Positions 15,552 to 24,310 of a stretch of 64,000 nt of DNA are shown here, piece by piece. Source of the DNA: UBA1930 sp943371535 (lineage in GTDB: Bacteria; Bacteroidota; Bacteroidia; Chitinophagales; Chitinophagaceae). A model generated the notes under the pieces. It was not told the DNA's origin. It saw only the letters and a list, made by a program, of their open reading frames with translations, and did no database searches. A program made the translations under genes and the position numbers. Numbering within the stretch: position 1 is the first letter of the stretch; each line of letters begins with the position of its first letter. The stretch lies in the NCBI GenBank assembly GCA_943371535.1, contig CALRVE020000001.1, forward strand, positions 1-64,000, written 5' to 3'.

Positions 15552-16574
15552 ATGATGAAGAAAGACAATTTTACTTGGAGCGATTCTTGCGAACCTCATA
15601 AACTTAGAACCAAAGAAATTATTACCAATCACCCAGAAATCAGGGGCTTAATTGGTCGTAATCCATACACTTTTTTAATTATACTTTTTTGCGTTGCGTT
15701 GCAAATTGCACTAGCTTATTTTTTACAAGATAAAAGTTGGTGGTTGGTAATAGGCCTTGCTTATTTTGTAGGTGCTTTTGCAAGTCATACTTTATTTGTT
15801 TGCATTCACGAATGTGCCCATAACTTGGTTTTCAAAAAACGATATTTAAATACACTTGCTGGCATTTTTGCCAATTTACCAATGGTTTTACCAAGTGCAG
15901 TTTCTTTTCAAAAATATCATTTAAAACACCACTCTTTTCAAGGTGTAGAAGAGTTAGATGGAGATATGCCTTATCATTGGGAAGCTCGATTAATCAATAA
16001 TTCTGCCCTAGGCAAAGCAATATGGTTACTGTTTTATCCATTGTTTCAAATGTTACGTCCAGCAAGGCTAAAAGAAATTGATTTAATAGATGGGTGGACA
16101 ATTGTAAACATTGTTGTAGAAGTAACTTTTATGGGATTTCTATTTTACTTTTTAGGTATTAAAGCGTTTGTTTTTTTATTGGTTAGTTTCTTTTTTTCGG
16201 TGGGTTTACATCCTTTGGGGGCTCGTTGGGTACAAGAACATTTTCTTACACATGGCAACCAAGAAACTAAAAGTTATTATGGCCCTTTAAATACGGTAAA
16301 CTTAAATGTGGGTTATCATAACGAACATCACGATTTTCCATCTGTTCCATGGAATAAATTACCTAAAATAAAAGAATTTGGAGGAGCTTACTATAACACT
16401 TTACATCATCATACTTCTTATGTAGGATTGTTGTTTAGATTTTTGTTCGATAAAGAATTATCGGTTTTCTCTAGAATGGCTCGTTCTAATAGAGGTAAAA
16501 CCAAATTAAATGATATGACCATGTATCAGGTAGAAACTTCTAAAAAAATATTGAAAGAAGATATTGTTGTTTAA
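15552..16574 (+). CDS. Sphingolipid delta-4 desaturase-like (DEGS-type) fatty acid desaturase
   Basis: This 340-residue membrane di-iron desaturase has three histidine boxes: HECAH (86-90), HLKHH (123-127) and HNEHH (256-260). It resembles eukaryotic dihydroceramide desaturases more than ordinary bacterial acyl desaturases. It has the N-terminal lipid-DES region (NFTWSDSCEPHKLRTKEI), FANLPMVLPSAVSFQKYHLK and YYGPLNTVNLNVGYHNEHHDFP. About four hydrophobic segments bracket the boxes. The likely reaction is desaturation of a sphingoid base or ceramide-like lipid at the inner membrane; many Bacteroidota make sphingolipids. No serine palmitoyltransferase is in this window. Substrate is inferred from similarity recalled from the family. 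ATG at 15552 or 15555. Confidence 0.82.
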   Translation: MMKKDNFTWSDSCEPHKLRTKEIITNHPEIRGLIGRNPYTFLIILFCVALQIALAYFLQDKSWWLVIGLAYFVGAFASHTLFVCIHECAHNLVFKKRYLNTLAGIFANLPMVLPSAVSFQKYHLKHHSFQGVEELDGDMPYHWEARLINNSALGKAIWLLFYPLFQMLRPARLKEIDLIDGWTIVNIVVEVTFMGFLFYFLGIKAFVFLLVSFFFSVGLHPLGARWVQEHFLTHGNQETKSYYGPLNTVNLNVGYHNEHHDFPSVPWNKLPKIKEFGGAYYNTLHHHTSYVGLLFRFLFDKELSVFSRMARSNRGKTKLNDMTMYQVETSKKILKEDIVV

Positions 16575-16607
16575 AAACCTACTACATACTATTTCAATTT
16601 TTTAAAG

Positions 16608-16636
16608 GCTGTTTCACCAATTTGAAGCAGCTTTTT
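16608..16636 (+). terminator. Terminator of the desaturase gene
   Basis: GCTGTTTCA (16608-16616) and TGAAGCAGC (16623-16631) form a 9-base stem with one G-T pair, followed by five T. Confidence 0.8.
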
Positions 16637-16670
16637 ATTTATAAATAAAATAAGTTTTTACAGAAAAAAA

Positions 16671-16798
16671 CCCATCATAGAAATGACGGGTGAATTGCTT
16701 AATAGCCCCAAAAATGAGAACTAGAGAAAATTGCTTTTCGTAATACAATATTCAATCAATTAGTTTGTGTACACAATACCTATTTTGGGGTATTTTTT
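16671..16798 (+). ncRNA. Possible structured leader or small RNA upstream of serC
   Basis: The gap before serC holds a hairpin, CCCATCAT-AGAA-ATGACGGG (16671-16690). It also holds two competing pairings: CCCCAAAA (16706-16713) with TTTTGGGG (16783-16790), or a terminator-like AATACC (16775-16780) with GGTATT (16789-16794) followed by T residues. That layout would suit attenuation or a short RNA with its own terminator. There is no known family match that I can name, and an AT-rich gap can fold this way by chance. Confidence 0.35.
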
Positions 16799-16851
16799 AA
16801 TGTTTTCTTATACCAACAATTACTTTACTTTGCTGCAATTGAGCAATAAAT

Positions 16852-17925
16852 ATGAAGCAACACAATTTTAATTCTGGTCCATCTATTTTACCACAAGTAG
16901 TATTACAACAAGCAGCACAAGCTGTAATAGAATACAATAATTTGGGATTATCGTTACTAGAAATTGGTCACAGAACCACCCATTTTGTTGAAATTATTGA
17001 AGAAGCCAAAACTTTAGTAAAACAACTTATGCAATTGAATGATGACTATGAAGTGTTGTTTTTACATGGAGGTGCCACTACACAGTTTATGCAAATTCCT
17101 ATGAATTTGCTAGATAATAGTGCAACAGCAGCTTATTGCAATAATGGCATTTGGGGTAGTAAAGCCATAAAAGAAGCTGAATTATTTGGAAATGTTGCAA
17201 CCGTTGCTACATCGGCCGATAAAAAATATACCTACATTCAAAAAGAATTCAACTTACCAACCCATGCAGCTTATTTGCATGTTACCTCTAATAACACAGT
17301 AGAAGGTACACAATGGCATAGTTTTCCAACAACCAACATTCCGTTAATTGCCGATATGAGTAGCGATATTTTTAGTAGGCAACTTAACTTTAATCAATTT
17401 GCATTAATTTATGCAGGAGCTCAGAAAAATATGGGAGCAGCAGGTGTAAATTTAGTAGTAGTACGTAAAGATATTTTAGGCAAAATGGAAAGAAAAATTC
17501 CTGCAATAATGGATTATCGAAATCATATAAACGCTGGCAGTTTATTAAATACACCACCTGTTTTTGCAGTGTATGTTGCCATGCTAACGTTACGATGGAT
17601 TGTAGCCGAAGGTGGTTTAACAGAAATGGAAAAAAGAGCCAATGAAAAATCTGCTTTATTGTACAATACCATCGATACACTTCCATTATTCAATTGCCCA
17701 ATTGCTGTTGACGATAGAAGCAAAATGAATGCAGTATTTTTTATTGAGAACGAAGAGTTGCAAAATAAATTTTTAGACGAATGTAAAGCCAATGGAATGG
17801 TAGGCGTAAAAGGTTATAGAACAGTTGGTGGAATTCGTGTAAGTATGTACAATGCTTTGCCTATGGAAAGCGTAGTAGCATTTACCAACTTAATGCAAGA
17901 TTTCTCTAATAAATATGCATCATAA
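16852..17925 (+). CDS. serC: 3-phosphoserine/phosphohydroxythreonine transaminase
   Basis: This 357-residue PLP enzyme makes phosphoserine from 3-phosphohydroxypyruvate with glutamate, and the analogous step in B6 synthesis. The N-terminus (NFNSGPSILPQ), FLHGGATTQFMQIPMNLL, ADMSSDIFSR and the PLP lysine K192 in YAGAQKNMGAAG match SerC. The ATG at 16852 gives the usual start. A DUF1015 gene follows after 73 bases, as in many Bacteroidota. The serA gene that often lies between them is absent. A possible structured leader precedes the gene. Confidence 0.95.
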   Translation: MKQHNFNSGPSILPQVVLQQAAQAVIEYNNLGLSLLEIGHRTTHFVEIIEEAKTLVKQLMQLNDDYEVLFLHGGATTQFMQIPMNLLDNSATAAYCNNGIWGSKAIKEAELFGNVATVATSADKKYTYIQKEFNLPTHAAYLHVTSNNTVEGTQWHSFPTTNIPLIADMSSDIFSRQLNFNQFALIYAGAQKNMGAAGVNLVVVRKDILGKMERKIPAIMDYRNHINAGSLLNTPPVFAVYVAMLTLRWIVAEGGLTEMEKRANEKSALLYNTIDTLPLFNCPIAVDDRSKMNAVFFIENEELQNKFLDECKANGMVGVKGYRTVGGIRVSMYNALPMESVVAFTNLMQDFSNKYAS

Positions 17926-17998
17926 AATTCTTAGCATTAGAAATATAGCATAAAAATTCAATATTCATTAATCCGTAGTTTATTATATTGCACCACTT

Positions 17999-19234
17999 AT
18001 GAGTAACATTAATCCCTTTAAAGCCCTTCGTCCGCAACCTCAATTTGCAAAACAAGTGGCTAGCCGTCCGTACGATGTTTTGAACAGTGCCGAAGCAAAA
18101 GTTGAAGCACAAGGTAATAATCATTCATTTTTATACATTACCAAGAGTGAGATTAGTTTAGATGATACAGTAGATATTCACTCTCAAGAAGTATACGATA
18201 AAGCCAAGCAAAACTTAGATGCATTTATACAAAGAGATGTGTTGTTTAGAGATAATAAAGCTTGTTATTACATTTACGAATTAATCATGAATGGCAGAAG
18301 CCAAACTGGTTTAGTGGCTGCAAGTAGTGTAAACGACTATGAAAATGACATTATTAAAAAGCATGAATTTACCAGACCAGAAAAAGAACAAGATCGTATT
18401 AACCATATTAAAACAACAGGAGCTCAAACCGGTAATGTTTTTTTAGCTTATAGAAATAATAACGAAGTTGATACTTTAATTGAAAACTGGAAAACAGTGA
18501 AAAGTCCAGTTTATAATTTTACTGCCGAAGATGAAATACAACATACTATTTGGATTGTAAACGATGATACTGTTATAGAACAAATAACTGAATTGTTCAA
18601 TACAAAAATTCCTTGTACCTATATTGCCGATGGACATCATAGAGCAGCATCTGCAGCAAAAGTTAGAAAAACACTGGGTGTAAATGCAACTGAAGAAAGC
18701 AATTACTTTTTAACTACTTTGTTTCCTTCAAATCAATTATACATTATGGATTATAATCGGGTAGTAAAAGATTTGAACGAACTCGATAATGAAACATTTT
18801 TTGCTAAACTTGCTACAAACTTTACCATTGAATTAGTAGGCAAACAAATTGTTAGGCCCGATGCATTGCATACATTTGGTATGTATATAGATGGCAATTG
18901 GTATAAATTAACTGCTAAAGAAGGTACTTATAGCAACGACCCAATTGGTGTTTTAGATGTAACCATTTTATCTAATTTAATTTTAGATGAAATTTTGAAC
19001 ATAAAAGATCAGCGTACCGATAAAAGAATTGATTTTGTAGGTGGAATTAGAGGTTTGAGCGAATTAGAAAAAAGGGTAGATAGTGGAGATATGAAAGTGG
19101 CATTTAGTTTGTATCCAGTAACCATCGATCAATTATTTGATATTGCCGATAGTGGTAATGTTATGCCGCCTAAAAGCACTTGGTTTGAACCCAAATTAAG
19201 AGATGGATTATTAACACATCTTATTTACGAATAG
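17999..19234 (+). CDS. DUF1015 family protein
   Basis: This 411-residue DUF1015 (HtpX-unrelated, SerC/SerA-linked) protein shows the family features NPFKALRPQPQFAKQVASRPYD at the start (shown here in shortened form as NPFKALRP and ASRPYDV), EFTRPEKEQDRI, and the ADGHHRAASA motif in the middle. It is cytoplasmic, without signal peptide. DUF1015 genes are commonly next to serine biosynthesis genes, and here serC is directly upstream. Some members have been discussed as kinase-like or serine-metabolism enzymes; I do not assign a reaction. Confidence 0.85.
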   Translation: MSNINPFKALRPQPQFAKQVASRPYDVLNSAEAKVEAQGNNHSFLYITKSEISLDDTVDIHSQEVYDKAKQNLDAFIQRDVLFRDNKACYYIYELIMNGRSQTGLVAASSVNDYENDIIKKHEFTRPEKEQDRINHIKTTGAQTGNVFLAYRNNNEVDTLIENWKTVKSPVYNFTAEDEIQHTIWIVNDDTVIEQITELFNTKIPCTYIADGHHRAASAAKVRKTLGVNATEESNYFLTTLFPSNQLYIMDYNRVVKDLNELDNETFFAKLATNFTIELVGKQIVRPDALHTFGMYIDGNWYKLTAKEGTYSNDPIGVLDVTILSNLILDEILNIKDQRTDKRIDFVGGIRGLSELEKRVDSGDMKVAFSLYPVTIDQLFDIADSGNVMPPKSTWFEPKLRDGLLTHLIYE

Positions 19235-19263
19235 ACTGTAGTATTGTGTGATAAAAATATTCA

Positions 19264-20289
19264 ATGAAAAAATTTTTAATACTTTTTTTACTCTTGTGTA
19301 ACGTTGCTATAACTGCAATTGCACAGCCAGAACAATCGGCTAAAGAATTGTACGAAACCGCCAAAACCTTTATGCGTCAAGGCGATTACGATAATGCTAT
19401 TTTAGTAATTAAAAGAGCATTAGAAAAAGATCCCAACAACTTAGACATGTTGAAAGATCTTGCTTTTCTTCACTTTTTAAAAAGAGAATATGGTTTGGCA
19501 ATGGAAGTGGGTAAGCCATTAATTGAACGCCCTGATGCCGATGTGCCTACATTTCAAATTTTAGGTTTAACATATAAAGCAATTGCCGAGTATAAAGAAT
19601 GTAGAAAACTGTATAAAAAGGCATTACTTAAATTTCCGAACAGTGGCGTTATTTATAATGATTATGGCGAATTATTGGCCATGGATAACGAACTAAACAA
19701 TGCTATTGTACAATGGGAAAAAGGTATTGAGGTAGATGCTAATTATAGCAGCAATTATTATAATGCTGTAAAATATTATTCAAAAAATCAGCAACCCGAT
19801 TTGTTTTGGATTGCCTTACACGGAGAAAATTTTGTTAACTTAGAAAGCTATACAGCACGTACTACTGAAGTTAAAAAAATTGTGTTAGAAGCCTATAAAA
19901 AAATGTACGCCACCACCGATTTAACCAGTGCTATAAAAAATAAAACTGTATCAAATTTTCAAAAAGATGTTTTAGAAACTTTAAATAAAAGCACTTCTAT
20001 TGCACAAGATGGTATTAATGCCGATAATTTAATGGCAATTAAAACAAGGTTTGTGTTAGATTGGTTTGAAGGGCATCATACAAAATATCCATTTAGATTA
20101 TTTGAACATTATCAGCACATGTTAAAAGAAGGTATTTTTGATGCTTACAATCAATGGTTATATGGTTCGGTGGCTAACCCTGCTGCTTACGATCTTTGGG
20201 TAAAAACCAATGCTAAAGATGCCGATGCGTTTAAAAAGTTTCAAACGGCACGTATTTATAAAATTCCACAAGGTCAGTATTATAAATAG
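19264..20289 (+). CDS. Secreted TPR-repeat protein
   Basis: This 341-residue protein has a signal peptide (MKKFLILFLLLCNVAITAIA, cut before QPEQ) and at least three or four tetratricopeptide repeats over residues 25-160 (AKTFMRQGDYDNAILVIKRA, AFLHFLKREYGLAMEVGKPL, KYKECRKLYKKALLKFPNSG). The C-terminal half has no repeats that I can name. It is probably periplasmic or in the outer-membrane compartment, serving as a scaffold. It precedes the plug-domain gene by 8 bases, so the two are probably translated from one message and may act together. Confidence 0.8.
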   Translation: MKKFLILFLLLCNVAITAIAQPEQSAKELYETAKTFMRQGDYDNAILVIKRALEKDPNNLDMLKDLAFLHFLKREYGLAMEVGKPLIERPDADVPTFQILGLTYKAIAEYKECRKLYKKALLKFPNSGVIYNDYGELLAMDNELNNAIVQWEKGIEVDANYSSNYYNAVKYYSKNQQPDLFWIALHGENFVNLESYTARTTEVKKIVLEAYKKMYATTDLTSAIKNKTVSNFQKDVLETLNKSTSIAQDGINADNLMAIKTRFVLDWFEGHHTKYPFRLFEHYQHMLKEGIFDAYNQWLYGSVANPAAYDLWVKTNAKDADAFKKFQTARIYKIPQGQYYK

Positions 20290-20297
20290 TTTTTACA

Positions 20298-22688
20298 TTG
20301 AAAAGAATATTCAACATACTATACTTTATTGTTGCAAGCATTCCTTTTTGTAGTACAGCTCAGCCCGATTCTGTGTTAAATATTTATGCTGCTCAATATC
20401 AAGAAGAACGCATTTTTATACATTTTGACAAAACAGCCTATTTACCCGGCGAAACCATTTGGTTTAAAGCCTATTTTATGCAAGGGGTAGAAGCATCCAA
20501 TATTAGTAAAAACTTTTATGTTGAGTTTGCCGATGCTTCAGGAAATGTTGTTCAATATTTTACCGCACCCATAGTACTTTCATCGGCTAAAGGCATGTAC
20601 AAAGTACCCGATAATTTTAAAGAAAATACCTTGTACATAAGGGCTTACACATCTTGGATGCTCAATTTTGATAGTGCATTTTTGTATAAAAAATCAATTC
20701 CTATTATTCAACCAAGTGCCAAGCCAAGTAAATTTGTTCAGCCTGTTACTACTCTTCAATTATTTCCTGAAGGTGGTTATTTAGTGAATGATGTAAAAAG
20801 TAAAGTTGCGTTTAAAGCAACCAATTCTTTTGGTTATCCAATTTCATTTAAAGGTGCTTTATATAACAAATTGGGTAAACTTGTAGATTCGGTTAAACCT
20901 ACTCATAACGGAATGGGCTTTTTTTACTTAACTCCACAAAAAGGAGAAACCTACACTTTGAAATGGACAGACGAATGGTTAACCAAACAATCCACAATTC
21001 TCCCTGCCGCAAAAGAAGATGGTTTGGTTGTACACCTTAGTCAAGCAGATCAAAAATTATTCATCAATCTTAACCGACCAACAACCTCAAAAGATAATTT
21101 TAAACTTGTACGTATTGTAGCAACAATGCACAAAAACTTAGTGTATAGAAGCAATGTAAGGCTAACAAATAATGTAAGCTTTACAGGCGAAATTCCAATA
21201 ACCAATTTACCAGCAGGTGTATTGCAAGTAACTATTTTTGATATGAATTGGATGCCATTTGCCGAAAGGATTTGCTTTATTAAAAACCAAGACCATGAAC
21301 TTTTAGCCGATGCAAGAGTGTTTAAACCCAATCTTACAGCAAAAGCCAAAAATACGTTAGAAATAAATATTCCCGATGAAATTAGTGCTAATCTTTCTGT
21401 AGCAATTACAGATGCCGAAAGTAATACAGTTAGTAAAGACAATATTATTTCAACCTTATTTTTAACCAGCGATTTAAAAGGATATGTTCATCATCCATCG
21501 GCATATTTTATCAACGATTTAGATAGCACCAATAACAACTTAGATTTAGTAATGTTAACCAATGGTTGGAGAAGAATTAAATGGGATGATGTTGCTGCTA
21601 ATAAATTACCTGAAATAAAATATCCAAGAGATTCTAGTTTCTTATCTATTGCAGGAAAATTGTTTGGAGCCAAAACATCGCAAATACAAGATGTTGGCGA
21701 TATTAATTTAATTATTAGATCTAAAGATTCATCTACAAAAATTTTATCGGTTCCTTTAAAAAACGATGGAAGCTTTGTAGCTAAAAACAATACTTTTTTT
21801 GATACAGTAACCGTGTATTATCAGTTCAATAAAAAGAAAGATTTGGTAAATGCTGTAGCTGTAAATTTTAATAATTTATTGTTATTGCCGAATATTCAAA
21901 TTGCAATTGATACTTATTTTAAAAATGCAACAGGTATAGATACAAGTGGATGGTTTCGTAAAAAGCAATTGTGGCAAAATCAACAAAATTTAGATAAATT
22001 ATTACAAACAACCACCTTAGAAGGTGTAACAGTAAAAGCCAAAAAACGTAATGCGGCAGATGAACTTGAAAATAAATATGCAAGTGGAATGTTTAGAGGC
22101 GGCGATGGGTATCAGTTTGATTTTGTAAATGATTTAACTGCCCAAAGCTCTATGGACATTTTTACTTATTTGGCAGGAAGAGTTGCAGGGCTTTTAATTA
22201 ATAACACAGGTGCACAAACAACTGCAACTTGGAGAGGTAGCCCTACTAGTTTATTTTTAAATGAAACGCCTGTAGATGCATCGGTTTTAAGAGATATTCA
22301 AGTGGCCGATATTGCTTATGTAAAAGTTATTCGTCCGCCTTTTATTGGAGCTTCTGGTGGTGGGGCAGGTGGTGCAATTGCTGTTTATACAAGACGAGGA
22401 GCCGACACAAAAAGTGTTTCGGGCAAAGGATTAGATAATAAAAAATTAGCGGGCTATACTTTAATTAAAGAGTTTTATGCTCCAAATTATGAAACAAATC
22501 CAGATTTAAAATACGATAAAGATATTCGTACAACAGTGTATTGGAATCCATTTGTATTGAGCGATAAGAAGAATAGAACTATTCAAATTACCTTCTTTAA
22601 TAATGATATTAGTAAGAAGCTAAGAGTAGATATTCAAGGCATGAATGAAGAAGGTAAATTGGTAAGTTTTCAGCAGCTCATTCAATAG
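20298..22688 (+). CDS. Secreted MG2-like and TonB-plug-domain protein
   Basis: This 796-residue protein has a signal peptide (MKRIFNILYFIVASIPFCSTA). It has an N-terminal alpha-2-macroglobulin MG2-like domain (RIFIHFDKTAYLPGETIWFK) and a long beta-rich middle. Near residues 575-705 is a TonB-receptor plug-like domain (TTLEGVTVKAKKRNAADELE, AGRVAGLLINN, GGAGGAIAVYTRRG). A 22-strand barrel is absent because the protein ends about 90 residues later. Similar barrel-less proteins are common in Bacteroidota and of unknown role. Only the TTG at 20298 gives the signal peptide, so this is a TTG start. It follows the TPR gene by 8 bases. Confidence 0.8.
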   Translation: MKRIFNILYFIVASIPFCSTAQPDSVLNIYAAQYQEERIFIHFDKTAYLPGETIWFKAYFMQGVEASNISKNFYVEFADASGNVVQYFTAPIVLSSAKGMYKVPDNFKENTLYIRAYTSWMLNFDSAFLYKKSIPIIQPSAKPSKFVQPVTTLQLFPEGGYLVNDVKSKVAFKATNSFGYPISFKGALYNKLGKLVDSVKPTHNGMGFFYLTPQKGETYTLKWTDEWLTKQSTILPAAKEDGLVVHLSQADQKLFINLNRPTTSKDNFKLVRIVATMHKNLVYRSNVRLTNNVSFTGEIPITNLPAGVLQVTIFDMNWMPFAERICFIKNQDHELLADARVFKPNLTAKAKNTLEINIPDEISANLSVAITDAESNTVSKDNIISTLFLTSDLKGYVHHPSAYFINDLDSTNNNLDLVMLTNGWRRIKWDDVAANKLPEIKYPRDSSFLSIAGKLFGAKTSQIQDVGDINLIIRSKDSSTKILSVPLKNDGSFVAKNNTFFDTVTVYYQFNKKKDLVNAVAVNFNNLLLLPNIQIAIDTYFKNATGIDTSGWFRKKQLWQNQQNLDKLLQTTTLEGVTVKAKKRNAADELENKYASGMFRGGDGYQFDFVNDLTAQSSMDIFTYLAGRVAGLLINNTGAQTTATWRGSPTSLFLNETPVDASVLRDIQVADIAYVKVIRPPFIGASGGGAGGAIAVYTRRGADTKSVSGKGLDNKKLAGYTLIKEFYAPNYETNPDLKYDKDIRTTVYWNPFVLSDKKNRTIQITFFNNDISKKLRVDIQGMNEEGKLVSFQQLIQ

Positions 22689-22704
22689 TTGTATCTTCAA
22701 CCCA

Positions 22705-23340
22705 ATGGCATTCATACTTCAACCAACATTGTTCGATTACCAATTATCCGATGCTCTTGAAACGCATCAAATCGTTACAGCACAATTAGCCAGTCAAATA
22801 TTTAACTTTAGTAAAAACTGTACTTTATTCAATTGGTACGATATACATAACAATTGTGAAGCAAGAGCCGATGCATTATCCATCCTATTCACCCATTGGA
22901 ATATTCCTCATTATAAAGCTTGGGTTTTTAGCGGAGCATTTTTAAAAAGTCATATTGGTGGATTAAAGCAAAACTGGAACTATCATGTAGCAGTAATGTT
23001 GCAAGTGCAAAATGCTAATGGTGTTGTTGAACATTTAGTAATTGATCCATCAACCCATCATCAATTACAAACTTTGGTTAGTTGGGCAACAAATATTACA
23101 GCCTATGCACATAGTTATCACTTTATAAAATTGCCTGAGTATTATATTTTTCACAATAAAAAAATTGAACCACACAATTGGCATAAACGCAATAAACAAA
23201 ACTATAAATGGGTAATACAAGGTTTAGCAGGCATCAATGGTTTATCGGCAAAAGGTAAAAGTCAACTTTGTTTTAATAAAAAACGCATTGCTAAAACTGC
23301 TCATCTTTTTGCTCAACTGCAAAAGCAATATCCGTTTTAA
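22705..23340 (+). CDS. Protein-glutaminase-like protein (Cys-His-Asp triad)
   Basis: This 211-residue protein has the layout of protein-glutamine glutaminases (protein deamidases of the papain-like fold): C51 in NNCEARADA, H94 in QNWNYHVAVML and D114 in EHLVIDPST. Sequence between them (KAWVFSGAFLK) also fits. Known members deamidate protein glutamines. There is no signal peptide, so it probably acts in the cytoplasm unless exported another way. The lysine-rich C-terminus is unusual. It lies 16 bases after the plug-domain gene on the same strand. The family call rests on motif spacing. Confidence 0.65.
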   Translation: MAFILQPTLFDYQLSDALETHQIVTAQLASQIFNFSKNCTLFNWYDIHNNCEARADALSILFTHWNIPHYKAWVFSGAFLKSHIGGLKQNWNYHVAVMLQVQNANGVVEHLVIDPSTHHQLQTLVSWATNITAYAHSYHFIKLPEYYIFHNKKIEPHNWHKRNKQNYKWVIQGLAGINGLSAKGKSQLCFNKKRIAKTAHLFAQLQKQYPF

Positions 23341-23404
23341 TATTATACACTTAAACAGAGCAGTATGCTGCAAAGTTAGAAACCACGTTAGTATAAAAAA
23401 CTTT

Positions 23405-23698
23405 ATGACAAAAGAGATTTCACCATTTAAAAATTCAAAAAGAAGTAAAATTATATTTCTGCTTAGTTTACTAGTATCTATAATTTGGGTTCTTGGTAAA
23501 ACAATAAATATTTATCAGTTGGCAATTATTGGAGCAATATTTGAACTAATGTGGCTGCCCGTTTTGGCATTGACCCCTATTTTATTAATAGGATCTATCA
23601 TATTTTGGATTAAAGACAAACTCAATTTTAAATCGCTTAACCTGTACTCGTTTCTTGTAATTTTAATTACAATTTTGTTTACAATATTTATTAAGTAA
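23405..23698 (+). CDS. Hypothetical membrane protein (97 aa)
   Basis: This short frame starts with MTKEISPFKNSKRSK and has about three hydrophobic segments (residues 16-33, 37-62 and 78-97), so it is an inner-membrane protein. I know no family. A longer frame that opens at 23237 overlaps the end of the glutaminase-like gene and adds residues of no consistent type, so I start at the ATG at 23405. Confidence 0.5.
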   Translation: MTKEISPFKNSKRSKIIFLLSLLVSIIWVLGKTINIYQLAIIGAIFELMWLPVLALTPILLIGSIIFWIKDKLNFKSLNLYSFLVILITILFTIFIK

Positions 23699-23863
23699 TT
23701 ATAAACCATCGGGAACCTCAATAATAAACATGAGTTTTGAAAACATAGAAATAGTTTTCAGCAGTTATGCTACTGTATTGTTTCATGAATTGCTAAAGAT
23801 TATTCATTTGGTTTTAGTTGTTCGAGTCATATGAAAAATCATTCCCCCACTTCTGCAAGCCTA

Positions 23864-23888
23864 GCTAGTTTTAACCTAGCTTTTTTTT
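23864..23888 (+). terminator. Terminator before the 2TM gene
   Basis: GCTAG (23864-23868) and CTAGC (23876-23880) close a 7-base loop, followed by eight T. Confidence 0.75.
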
Positions 23889-23930
23889 GTTACAATAAAT
23901 ACGTATTTTGTTTTCCCTAAACCAACAGTT

Positions 23931-24209
23931 ATGACTGAAGAACAAAAAGATCAGCGTCTTTGGAAAATTGCTCAACAAAGAGCCGAGTTTAAAAAAAGCT
24001 TTTTTAGTTATCTTGTAATTGTTACTTTTTTATGGGGTATATGGTGGTTTACTATTGGTAAAAACGAAGGTTATAGTGGTTATCCATGGCCAATTTGGGT
24101 AATGTTAGGTTGGGGTATTGGTTTAGTATTTCAATATTTTAAAGCTTATAATGGCGATAAAGAAACTTTAACAGAGAAAGAGTATAAAAAATTAAAAAAC
24201 GAACAATAG
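23931..24209 (+). CDS. 2TM domain-containing protein
   Basis: This 92-residue protein has the layout of the 2TM domain family: a helical amphipathic start (KIAQQRAEFKKSFFSY), two hydrophobic segments (about residues 27-41 and 52-69) joined by a short Gly/Tyr/Pro-rich loop, and a charged C-terminal tail. Members are often fused to LytTR regulators or kinases or stand alone, as here. Function is not known. Confidence 0.75.
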   Translation: MTEEQKDQRLWKIAQQRAEFKKSFFSYLVIVTFLWGIWWFTIGKNEGYSGYPWPIWVMLGWGIGLVFQYFKAYNGDKETLTEKEYKKLKNEQ

Positions 24210-24310
24210 GAAACAATACTTTTTTACTTTTCACTTTTTAACTTAGCCATCAAAGTATTATTTTAGCAAACCAATCATTTACAGCATTGCTGTACAAATA
24301 ACGAAGCCAT

